Shown here piece after piece: positions 20,301 through 31,167 of a stretch of 33,938 nt of DNA. How positions within the stretch are numbered: position 1 is the stretch's first letter; each line of letters begins with the position of its first letter. Location of the stretch: contig RXOD01003971.1 in assembly GCA_005223375.1 (NCBI GenBank), positions 1 through 33,938 of the forward strand. Reading direction: 5' to 3'. The stretch is from Amoebophrya sp. AT5.2 (lineage: Eukaryota; Sar; Dinophyceae; Syndiniales; Amoebophryaceae). The notes beneath the pieces were generated by a model. That model saw only the letters and a list, made by a program, of their open reading frames with translations, was not told where the DNA came from and did no database searches. Made by a program: the position numbers and the translations under genes.

Positions 20301-23300
20301 AGCATCCTCTTCCGCCTCGGAGAAGAAGGTGGACATGGAATGTCTGTCCGGTGGCAGTGAATGGTACGCGCGCATGCGCTCCATGGTGGCGCGCTTGCTC
20401 TTGCCGTGCCGCCTGCACGCTCCCACCCCCAGCCCTACCCTTCCCTGAGGAGGCTGGAGGGCTTGCAAAGCAGCGAGGGTCCTCGTTGGGGTCGTGGTCG
20501 GAGGCTCAGCAGGAGGGCCCACCGCCATCGCTGCATCGGGCGCCGGAAGCTGTTGCTGGATTGATGAAGAAGAAGAAGACGAGTGCCTCGTACTTGCTGG
20601 TGTTCCTGAAGATCCTGTTCCTGTTCCTGATCCTGCCTCCCCGTACGATGTACTTCCACCCGATGTAGTGGATGGGGATGCGCCGGACGAAGCGAATGGC
20701 CAAACATCTGGCCGCAGACCTCCGTGTCCATCATCTGGCATTCGGCAGACTTCTGCCCCTTCTTCTTCTTCTTCTTCGTGCTCGTCTAGCTGTTCGCGTC
20801 GCGACGCCGGTGCAGGAGCTTGCTGGCGCGGGTTCTCACAACTGAGGGCCTGCGACAACGCCAGAGCGCGCTGCCCGAAAGCAGAATCGAAAGCAGCGCC
20901 AGCATCGTCCGCATCCGCTGCAGAAATCAAGTTGACTAAACTTCTAACAGCTGGCTCGCTGGCGCTGCGCCCGCGCTGTCGGAGGAAAGCTGCCTCAACA
21001 GCAGCAGCCTCAGCAGCAGCATCATCATTATGATTATCTTGTTCCCCATCAACCGCCAGGTTCGGGATGTTTGTTTTTGTCGGTGAGAGCGAGATCTGGT
21101 TCTCGTCGATGGACCCAAACTCCTCGCCCCAGCAATCCCTGCGAAGGTAGCTCGGTGAGAGCGACTCGGCCTTGCCCAGGACAGCGGGGGACGGCTTCGT
21201 CAGCGGCTTCTTCACAATCTGCAACTTGCTCAGACGGGCTTGGAGAGATCGCATCTCGCTATTCAGCGAACGTGGTTGGGCCACCAGACCTGGTTCTTGT
21301 TGGGAAGAAGAAGACGGTGCGGAAGCAGTCGCGCAAGCGGCCCGTGAAACTTCTGCCACACCACGTCCGTCCTGCGAAGTCGGGGTGGTTTGCGTCTCGA
21401 TTTCGCGTGTCACCTTCTTGCTTTTGGCAACATTGACCACTGCTCCTTCGTCTCCTTCGTCTCGCGTTGCCGGCGGCGGCGGACCCGATGTGGAGGTGGT
21501 TGAGGAGTGGGAGCTATCGGAAGATTCACCGAGGCTGCGTCCGCGATTGGCAGAAATTTTCGCACCACGGCCAGCGGGCACCAGCGCAGGGTCTCCCGTC
21601 GTTGCCGCGCACGGCAGTTGTCCTGGGATCCCTTCAACTTCTGCGCTGCCAGAGCGGGCAAAGCCGGTGTCGACCAGCGGCTGCGGGCGTTCGCCTCCAC
21701 CTCCACTCGCGGGCACTGTTTCTTCCTGATGACCAGAACCTCTAGCAGAGGCGCACGATCCTTTGGAGGAGAGCCGTGGATGCGCAGCGGCTGCTGCACG
21801 ATCCGGCGGCCTCGTGTGGTAGGGCTGCTGGTGTGTGTAATCCACGAGGAAATCCTCGCGAGTCAGCGACGAGGACGCCGAAAGCGAGCGAGATCTGGCT
21901 TCTTGTGGCGCTTCTTGCTGTTCGTGGTGTGAAAGCGGTACTACTTCTTGTTTGCCTTCAACATTGTGGCCGCTGCGGTCGTGGTTCTCGTCGACAACTG
22001 GTAAGGGAGCCAACTGAGATGCTGACTGGGCGGCGGCGTGCGTTGACTGCGCTACTGCTCCACCTGCGGTTTCGAGCGATTGTTCGTCTAGACAAGAAAA
22101 GGTTGCCGAGTCTGGTACTGGACGAAGTTCCTGGCCGTACGGTGTCGTGCCACCTCCCAGTACGGGGCTCGCGCCCGCTCCCGCTCCTCCTGCCGACGAC
22201 CCGTGCGACACCCGATCCGGGTCTTCTTGTAGCATCATCCGCTCCTGTGTGCTGCTGAATATGCTCTTTACGAGCACTTCGACAGAGTTCTCGCGCTGTG
22301 AAAGAAGAGATGATGGTGCTGCGCCACCCAAATCTCCCGCGAAACCGGGATTCGGATGCCCGACGGCCATCTCAAAACTGGGGGACCGATCTCTCCATTC
22401 TTCATTCCGATCCACATGTTGCTGGGGCTCGGCACGCCCGCCACCAACGCCAATAGCACCTCCTTTTTTATTTGCTTTTATTTCGCCTAGCCTTGCACGT
22501 ATTTCTTGCTTGATGGCTTTTCTTTTCATCTCGCGTAAGGACGCTTTACTTTCAGAAGTTGTAGTGTCACCCCCGGAGGCCGAGGACCCACCGGTGCCTT
22601 GCGGCTTCATGATCTGTGCTGCCGCGCCCGACATCTGTTCCCATGCCCAGTCTTGTCCGGTGTTGTCCATATCCTCGCGGAAGACAATGTCGGAACGACG
22701 CGAGTCACCGCTGTGGACGGTTTCGGTTGAGCCGCTCTGTACTGTGTCGCGCTGCACCTCCAACAAGTCCATAATATCCTCGTCTTGGTGTTCCCGTAAT
22801 GTGCCGACGTTCGGACCAGCTCCGTGCCGTATGGATTTCTTCAGGCGGTTCGTGGGCGTCGCGCTCCCAGCTGCTGTGGCCGCGGCGGGGGCGGCCCCAG
22901 CACCAGCACCAACTACCCCTCCACCTCCAGTGCCGCTGCCCTCGGAATTGGAGGAGAAGGTCTTCGACATCACGGCAGCCCCGCAGCCGCTCCTGCTGCT
23001 GGTCCCGCTGTGGAAGGAGCTGGAACTCAGCCGCGGTTGGGACATCCGCGACCGGGAAAGCGAGCAGGAGGAAGCCGATTTTTGGGACGGCGAGCGGCTG
23101 CGCGGCTGGCTGCGATAGCTGCTGCGCGAGGTCCGACTCCGATCGCCCGAGAAGTTCGACGTCTTGGAATTGCTCTTGCGCTCGGAACGCCCGAGGCGCG
23201 CAGCCTGGATCTGCTCCAGTTTCGTTTGCAGGTTGACCCGGTCGATTTCCGCGATGAAACCCCCTCCGTCGCTCGGGCTCGAAGGAGACTGATGGCCGCC

Positions 23301-26255
23301 ACTTGATGCAGTTGTAGTTCCCGGCGGCGCGCCACCGGCTTCGCCGCCGCCACGCGAAGGCTTTGGGGGTTTTCCGTGCAGCTGTTCAGGTTGCCCCGTA
23401 GTTCGCCACGTCTTTCGCTGGTGTCTCAGGAATGGGAGCGACGGCCCTGCTCCCCCCGGAAGATTCGGCGCAAGAACGTCTCCTTCGACTGCAACAGCAG
23501 TCGCAGACAGGGATTTCGTTGTGCCCCCGTTCCCTCCTGTGCTGTGGACCGGGCTGCCGCCGGCCAGCACTTGGTCGCTGGCAAGCGTCTTCCCGCAGCC
23601 TTCGCTGAAAAAGCGCCGCTCATCGAGGTGGTGCACCATCTTGGAGGGGCTGGTGCCGTGCTGAGGCAGCGGCTGTGGCGGCTGCCCTGACGAATCGGGT
23701 CCCGCAGCTTCTCCTACAACTCCAAGCAGCCTTGCCCGCTGTTCCTTGGCGTAGCTGGTGGGGTCGCTCGCTGAAGAAGAAACACTACACCCCCCGAAGC
23801 CATAGAGCTGCGCGATCGGAATGGAGAGCTGGGGCGAGGAGACCGACGCTTGGGCGCCGGTGGCCGCTGCAGAGAAACTACCCTCACTGTGGAACAGTCG
23901 GGGGTCCAGAGCAGCCAGCGCTTTTTTCACGAGCTTTCCCGACTTCGGTATCGGTTCCGCGGAACCTGGTGTGCCACCGCTGTCGTCAGGAACCAAAGCG
24001 ACCAGGTCGCCGAGCGAGCCTCTGCCGTCTTGCGCCTCAAGCAAAAGCTCGTCAGCGGCGACATCTCTTACTTTCATCTTGTTCTCCACGACCTCGTCAT
24101 GCGGACCGCGCTGCGCGCTCGACTCTTGTTCTACTTGCTTGCGCATTGATTCTTCCTTCTTGCGCAGCATAGTCTCCATAAACGGTGGCAGCTCGAATTT
24201 TTCTGGCCTCGGCGCGTCCTCGCTTTCCCCTACCTCGGCCGCGTTTTTGTGCTCGCCGTGGTGGGGCGGACCACGATCGCCGGGTTGCAGCGGAGGCGAC
24301 ATGCGAGGCGGTTTGCCCGGAGGAGCCGGGGCGACGTTGGAGGTCGTGCCATGGACATGGTGGTCCCTGGACTGCGCCACCGCAAGACCAGGAGCAGCTG
24401 GAGGCTTCGCACTTTTGGTCACAGCGGACGAAGGGGACAACATAGTGCCACTGCCACCGTCCACTGCAACATCAGCTGCCTCTAGTTCGCTTCCGTCAGT
24501 AGAGAGCCGCATTCCGCCCGAGTGTCGCGCTCCTTCAGCCGAGGAAGCAGCTCCTGATGCATAGTGATAGTCATAGAACGAAGCAAGTAGTAGTAGACGT
24601 AGACCATGTCGATGTCGAAGAACAAGATCATGACGAGGGATATCTTCTAGCGATTGGAGCAGAGCATGATCAAATCATTCAATACCTCCACGACCGCTCG
24701 GGGAGCTCTCTGCCGCTGAAGTTCCAGCTCCCACGCGGTCTCCGTTGCTTGAGGTCGTAGTGCCCGGAGCAACTACTCGTAGGCTTGGGTCCCCAGAGTC
24801 ACTAAAGCCGGCGAGTTCTGTCCCGCTTTCCATTCCGTCGGTGGCGGCCCTCATCTCTGCATCTGCAAGCCGCGCCTTTAACGTGGCCGTCATTGAGTTT
24901 ACTGCGGTTTCGAATGCGGCTTCTCCATTGTGCTCGTTCGTTTTTCCACCGTGCTGGTGCTCGGACAACAGCTGCGACCACTGGCGGAAATGGTCACCAA
25001 CGCCCTCCGATCTGGTCGGAGTGCTGCCAACCTCGTCCGACAACTCCTGCTCTGAGGAGAAGGCCGCGAAGTTGTGGGGGGCAGAGTCTAGTAGCAGGGC
25101 GTCGATCTCTTGACCGCACGTGGCCCCCGCAGACGTCGCAGTTAAAGTTGAACAAGCTCCTCCACCTCCGGCCGTGGGCGTGCAAGTTGTGCTAGAGAAT
25201 GACGAGTGTTCTCGAGCTGCCGAAGCAGAGGCACCAGATTCGGAGGCCGAGCGGTAGCACGTCGTTCCTGCGGATCGGGATGCGCTGCTGAGCCTCACAC
25301 TGCAAGACCCCCCCTCTCCGCTCAGTCTCTGCTGCTCTCCAACGACAACGTCCGCATTCACCGGATCGCTTTCCTGGTCGACCGTAGCCGCAGTCGCGCC
25401 GCCTGTTCCGCGCAGGAAGTTCGACGTGGTCTTCTGCAGCTGCGCGGAGGTAGCAGGGATCATAGTGGCGGTCGAGGTGCGAGCACGATTATCGGCCAGG
25501 GATTTCACACCGGCGTCTGAAAGGCGGGCGGAGCCCCGGATGGTGCCACCACGGCAAGGGGTACTATCTGCCGCTTGATGATGAAGATGTTCGGGCAAGG
25601 GTGGCGCCGGCGCGCAGCTCCCACGATGATTTGTCCCGCCGATAGCGATCGTTCCACCGGCTCCCGCCAACAGCGGCGCCGGGGCTCGAGGTGCCTCGAC
25701 GTGCCCCACCAGCATGGTCCTTGAAAACCCGTCGCTCCTTACCGTTGCCGACGGAGGACGGCCCGTGGCTGCAGGAGCAGCTGCTCCACCACCACGCGCC
25801 TCGTCTCCGCCGCCCGCGCCCCCGCTGAGAACGTCGTCGAAGCCCGGCCGCGTCAAATCTGTGCTTTCGGATGCAGCTGCTCCGGCGGCCCCCTGGTGTG
25901 CCAGCTGCTTTTGTTCGCTCCGGTTGAGGAGCGGCGCACCCAATGTACTGCCCGAGGAAGCACCAGCGGTCGTTTGGGTTTCCTCTCGTTCTGTCGCAGC
26001 GCTCGTCGGACAAGAGGAAGAAGTTGGGGTGAGGGTCCGCGTTCTCTGGCGATGTCTCAGAACATCGTCCCCGGAACCACCTCCAGCACTTTCCCCGCAC
26101 CCGCTTTTGTTGGGCGTTACGCTTGCGGCTGCGGAGCGCAATACGAGCACATCCAGAAGCACGAGAGCAGCCAGCGCAAAAGACACACGTTGTGAAGTGA
26201 AAACTTTCATTTTGATGGCCATGATTTTATTTTCGTCAACCGACGAAATCGCCAT
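17307..26255 (-). CDS. Giant disordered Ser-rich protein with an N-terminal hydrophobic segment
   Basis: I do not recognise the family. Exons 26255-24686 and 24553-17307 join across a clean 132-bp GT-AG intron in phase 1, giving about 2,938 residues; the second exon alone is 7.2 kb. The N-terminus has a basic stretch and then a hydrophobic run (VSFALAALVLLDVLVL) before Ala-rich sequence, as in a signal peptide or signal anchor. ATGs at 26255 and about 26222 (MAIKMK) are both possible starts. The rest is Ser, Gly, Ala, Pro, Gln and Glu runs with no globular domain visible. Short motifs recur: [FY]-x-S-E-[GA] about five times, and TQT or SQT sites resembling dynein light chain LC8 anchors near residues 1577, 2313 and 2657. 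The C-terminus is acidic after a Cys pair (YLMCCRKG). A scaffold role is inference. Confidence 0.85.
24554..24685 (-). other. Intron, GT-AG, 132 bp, in the giant Ser-rich gene
   Basis: On the minus strand the donor is GTGGAG|GTATTG and the acceptor ATGCATCAG|GA. The phase-1 junction reads Gly-Gly across the join. Without splicing the upstream frame stops at 24675 and the downstream frame would need a separate start at 24512. This joins the exon with the hydrophobic N-terminus to the 7.2-kb exon. Two separate genes only about 160 bp apart are the less likely alternative. Confidence 0.75.
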
Positions 26256-27288
26256 ACGTAACGCAGACACACACTAGTCGTAGTTCGCGTCAGAGTCAGA
26301 GTCTAGTAGTCACCAGGCTATACGTTGAAAAACAGTATGTGACGTGTGAATCTCATCTGAGAAGAACGCTTCTAACTAGGGTTCCATTTTTTAAAAATTT
26401 ATTTTGTTTGATGATGTAGTACAACTACGTCTACGGTGTAGATGCTACGTCAATTGATTGGTAGTGTGAAAGATCTGATCTACCTTAAGGATCAGTCTCA
26501 AAGAACAAATTCGGAGCTACTGCACGTAGACGAAGGAAGTCTATCAGTATCGTTTTTTTATTCCGTCAAGAACCGGATGAAGCGGTTCCGATTGCACTTG
26601 TTCTTATTTGTGTAAGTGTCCTCTCCTCGACTACGTACTAGGAAAACGTAGATAGTCTGTCACCATCAACGTCACCTGCGAATTTTTCGCCGCGCAAGTG
26701 TTTTGCGATCTCGTTCGTCGCTAAAGCTGGAAGCATGAAGTTCATTGTTGTAGATGAAGAACCGTCAACATATTCTGATTCGATCAGATTCAATTAATTT
26801 ATGAGTCACACCACAGCGAACTGCTCGAATTCACAAAAGAAATAAATGGAAAGATGAACAAGAACATGAACTGTGATCGACGCGCGATGGATCGATCCGA
26901 ACCTTGACCGACGAAGCGCACAACAACACGGAGGGCCGAATGCTGATGCGTCGTGCCCCCGCTGCCGCCAGCATCTGCAACTGCATAGTCGATTTGCAGC
27001 TGCCTTCTCGCCGCTGCGCGATTAAGAACTCCGAGGAGCGTTTTCTCGCTCTAAATCTGATGAGGAACCAGGAGCAATCCATGCTGAGGTGATGAGCATG
27101 AGGTGGCTGACTTCAACTTCTGCCAAAGCGACAGTTCTTGCAAAAACTTCAACGCCCAAGGCAGAAACAGAATCTACGTGGTCCAAAGCAAAATCTACGT
27201 CGTCGTCCAAGAACTCGAAATGCAGAATAAGTAAATGGTGACTCGAACGATCATCATCCGGTTCCGCGTTCGCGTGTCGGAGGCCTCA
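26256..27288. other. Spacer between the coiled-coil gene and the giant Ser-rich gene
   Basis: Most of it is AT-rich with no gene. One GC-richer island at about 26880-27100 is open on both strands: 62 codons on the plus strand from 26904, and 83 on the minus strand to 26831. Neither looks like a known protein. It could be an untranslated exon, a small gene or chance. The remainder should be the 3' UTR of the coiled-coil gene and the leader of the next one. Confidence 0.4.
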
Positions 27289-29881
27289 TCAGTACAACCA
27301 GTATCCTTCTCCTTGTATTCCGTTGGCCGGCAGTCCTTCTCGTTTCGACATTCGCGGCAGCCTCGTCGCGGTCCCGCTCATATGAATGTTGTGTGATGGT
27401 GGCTGAAGATTCAGATTCTCTCCACTTTTTGTACTGTTCATCCCAAGCGGTGCAAAACCCGCGCGCGAGAGGTTCTTCACTGGCGAGGCTCCGCTGTTTA
27501 TGTTCGTCCCTCCGAAGAGAAACCGCCCGATGATGATCAGTGCCTTCGTCACTGGATCCTCCATAGCTGCACCAGAGACAGAGTCCGAGCTTATCCGCAC
27601 CAGCTGCGACTTCGGGCCGCCTTTCCTCCACAGCAGGTCCCCGAGGAACTCGTCCCTTAGAACTGCCTGCGCCTCGAGCCACTTGGTTTCGATCTGGGGA
27701 GCGCGCTCCTCCCATAGCAGCCGCTGGCGCTCGCGCCGCTTGTAGGCGTCGACGTACAGCCGGTCGTGCACCTGCATAGAATCTTCCGCGATACGTGCCA
27801 TCAGTTCGGCAGCCATCGAGTTCGCGAAAATATTGGACTGCCCACCTGAAAAATGATGATCGCAGTGTTGCAACAAGTTGTACTTAGGCGTGCTGCCGCC
27901 AGACGAAACAAGAATATCAAGACAAGTCTGGACTTCCTTGTGGCGGAGCAGATCAACTCAGTGTCAGTATCCCCCGATCGATTCTTCGCCGCATACAATT
28001 GAATTCATCGGTTGAAAAATCGAGAAGCAAGAAATCACTTAATCTTGATCACCTTCGTCTTCAACATCATCCATGATGAAAAAGTTGAAAATGGTAGTGG
28101 AGGTACCGTCGCCGGCGTCATCGCCCTGGCCGAGCGCTTTGAGGAGTTGCTTCTGCGTTGCGAAGAGGGTGCGATCCGCTTGCTCCAGTTTCTGCAAAAG
28201 CTCTTTCTCCGCGTTCCTGTACTGCGCAAGTTCGTCGGTCAGGGTCCCAATTTCCAGCTTCTGCGCAGCAACGATCGCCTTCTGCTCCCCGATCTGCGCA
28301 CGCAGGGCGTACCTGGATGCATGAGCGGAGCGAAAGTGGTGCGCCATTTTTCAGCATGAAGCAGGTATGAAGGTCCTTAGGAAGGTGAAGTTGTAAAAAA
28401 ACGTAAAGGTAAAGCCAAAAAAGTAAACCGGTTCGTAGTCGTACACTAGTGTAGTACGATCTGCGGCACTGTTCCGTTCGCGGGTCGTCTTTCGCTGAGC
28501 ATAAGCGGATCCATTTCCATCGGTGCGAGCATAGTTCTTTAGTGGTCGTATAGTCGTAAGTATGCAGAATGATCATAATGAGCTACCCGTTGCTTTCGCC
28601 CTCTTTCAGGGATTTGATCTCGTTTTCCAGCTTCTCCACGAGGGTTTCCAGTTCGTTTAGCCGTGCGGACTGGAATCCCTGCGCCCCCTGCTTCATCTCG
28701 CGGAGGGCTTCTTCGAGCAAAAACTTTTCCTTCTGAATCTGGTCCATCTCAGCCTCGTAGCGGTCTGCGATTTGCTTTTTCTCCGCGTCGATCACATCCA
28801 CCGTATCCTGCAGCTCCAGCCGAAGGCGGCACACCTCCTCGGCCACCGTGTGTTTCTCGCTCTCCAGTTTGCGGTTCTCCTTTCTGGTGCGAGGTTCAGC
28901 CGTTCATAGGAGGTTCGATATCGAGGAAGTATTTGCAGCATCACATCGGGCACATGCTGATGTTCGTTGTTCCACCACCTTCGACTAAAGATATTGAAAC
29001 AAGCAAAACACTCTCAGGAGTCACACACAGTAATGAATTTACTGTAGCTGATTGACGGTGGTAACGAGCTGGTCCCTCTCTGCTTTCAGGTCTGCGCACT
29101 CCTTGCAGGGGGTCGGAAAGTTCGGGTCTCGCAGGTCCGGCGAGTCGTCGCGCAACTTCACCGCCACTTTTTCTGTCTCCGATTCCGACTCCGTGCGGAA
29201 CCCTTTTGTCCGGGTCGATCGCAGGCTGCTCCCCTGAAGACCATCTAGCTCGCCCCGGAGAAGCTTTTTTTGTAAACGGTCCGCGGCGTCGTTCACCTTT
29301 TCCTGGATGATCAGGTCCAGCACTTGCCGCACGCCCGGTGGCAGCGAGATGCCCGCGTCGAAAAACATGCGCGTGTCCTCCTCGGAGAGGTGGTCCAAAC
29401 CCTCCAGCACGTCGAAAGGAACCCCCGACCTCGACTTCTCGCGCAAAAACAGAACCTCCTGCATGTACTGCTTCGTCGTCTCCATCTTCGTCTTCTCCGC
29501 GTGTAACACGCGCTTCTCGGCCTATGAGTCAATCGATATAAAAGTAGATCCGAAGATGCCGATGCCCATGCCGGTCACGGTCAGTAGCTAGTTCGTTGTC
29601 AAAGATAGAAGGGGCAAACAACAATCCCAATCGCAATGTTGATCTAAAAAAACAGGTAGTAGAGGTGGTTGTACAGCCAGCAGCCCCTTCACTTCGACTT
29701 GGTAAATTCGGCGGATAATTTTCTCGACTTCCGCGAGCTCGACAATCTTCGCCCCGATAACGGGGTCCTTCATCTCGAGACCGATCACCCATTGCTCGAA
29801 CCCGCCGTCCTCCCGCCGTGTCGCTCTCCCTCCTCCCGCCTCGTCCGTCGTCTCCCGCTGGAAATCGCGCACTCGCCGCAT
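27289..29881 (-). CDS. Coiled-coil protein, at least five exons
   Basis: Exons 29881-29675, 29521-29043, 28883-28587, 28312-28107 (or 28053) and 27845-27289 join in phase to about 581 residues (599 with the later donor). All these introns are GT-AG. The first part is charged and helical (VIGAKIVELAEVEKIIRR). The centre has strong heptad-like sequence (NQLQKENRKLESEKHTVAEE, then LNELETLVEKLENEIKSLKE), so a long coiled coil is likely. A compact stretch after it contains HDRLYVDAYKRRERQRLLW, a type of motif I associate with alveolate coiled-coil proteins. The C-terminus is Ser/Asn-rich and ends GEGYWLY. A cytoskeletal or scaffold role is inference. The ATG at 29881 may not be the real start: a possible extra exon starts at 29966 with MSKNFC. 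Confidence 0.8.
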
Positions 29882-31167
29882 CGATGCGATTGCTGAATCA
29901 ATTCAATGAATTGAATGATGGTCGCCCGGTAATTCAATTTTTTTATGTGCAGAAATTCTTGCTCATGATCGCGGCAGCCCGCCGCTTGCCCTCAGCGCCA
30001 CAAAATCGCAGTAGACCCTTCGCACGTAGTGGTATCAAGTGCTGCGCCGGCGCAGCCTCCGCTCACGTCGGTAGAGTGCGCCTCATAGCCGATGAGCGAG
30101 CGAACGGTCGCAAAATTATGGAGGTCCTCGTGGTCCTCGTCGTGATCGTGATGTCATGTTGAGCGTGGTAAGTTATTGATGGTGGATGCATGCCGCAGAA
30201 AAGAGAAACGCACGAACAAACTACTACTTGCTGTTCGCTTTATGATCTATGGCACTACATCAACATCATGTTGTTTTGCTGAGGATGATGCAGCCGATGT
30301 GCTACAAGGAGATTCTTTTGGCGCGGCAGCCTTCATTCGACTCGACCCCTTTCCTCGCTTTCTCAGCTAGTTTCGTTCTCGTCTTTGTCTTTGGCTCTCC
30401 ACCTCACGGCGCTCGATCCTTCCCTTCCGGCCGAAGCTACCGAACAAGAACAACAGAACGCAGCAACCGAGCGCCCCCTCTGCCTCTGCATCAAGGGATA
30501 CTAGCCATCGTTTTCATCGCCATTGCGTTTGCGCCGGCGTTTTTACAACATTTTTCACTGATTATATCTGCAGGACAAGAACGTCGGCATGCGATGGATA
30601 CATTGACGCATGGTAATAAGCAAGGGTTATTTTATACATCAGATTCAGACAATCGATCCAATCAATCTCGAGCAACGTATCGTAAGCAGATGAAGCATAG
30701 AAGAAAGTGGGGGGATCTGGATCACATATACTTGATTTGATAGGCGATTCTTTCCGCGATTCCGATTCGCATTCGCTTTCGTCCTTGGATTTGGAATCAA
30801 TGCATAAGTAAGTAGACCAGTTTGACTTAGTGATGCGAGTAGATCGATAAAATTCATTGCCGGTTGGTACAGTGTACATTCATAGAGTCGAAAATACTTA
30901 TCTGGGGTTCGTTATCGTTTCTCGTGAAGATAGGACTAGGAAATGTTGTTTCACTTCTTGTGAATGTGCTCGCCTCTATTTTACATATCCGCGGTGTACA
31001 GCGCTCCTCTACCGTCGCGTCACTCAGTGCGAACAATGATTGATATGACGTCCTCGACGTCTCTCTACGAGGACCAGATCTTCTACTATCCAGCAGAAGG
31101 AACAGCTTAATGATACGCAATCCATCCTGCGTCCACCTGCCTCTCCTGCCCCCTCTGCGTGGTCTTC
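29882..31167. other. Spacer between the membrane-protein gene and the coiled-coil gene
   Basis: The first 300 bases (29882-30175) are GC-rich and may include 5' exon sequence of the coiled-coil gene: minus-strand frames reading GKRRAAAIMSKNFC and FATVRSLIGYEAH look protein-like but are short. From 30176 on the sequence is AT-richer with no convincing gene. A minus-strand frame of 105 codons at 30562-30879 is low-quality. The 3' UTR of the membrane-protein gene should lie just below 31168. Confidence 0.4.

Noticed and set aside
20755..21030. Runs of CAG/CTT-type triplets as a possible microsatellite array
   Set aside because: They encode Ser, Glu and Ala runs of the giant protein with mixed codons, so they are low-complexity coding sequence rather than a pure repeat array.
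22147..23118. Plus-strand open frame of 323 codons
   Set aside because: It is antisense to the 7.2-kb exon of the giant Ser-rich gene; many overlapping plus-strand frames occur there for the same compositional reason.
30562..30879. Minus-strand frame of 105 codons in the right-hand spacer
   Set aside because: It is AT-rich and has no recognisable pattern, no splice partner and no good start context.
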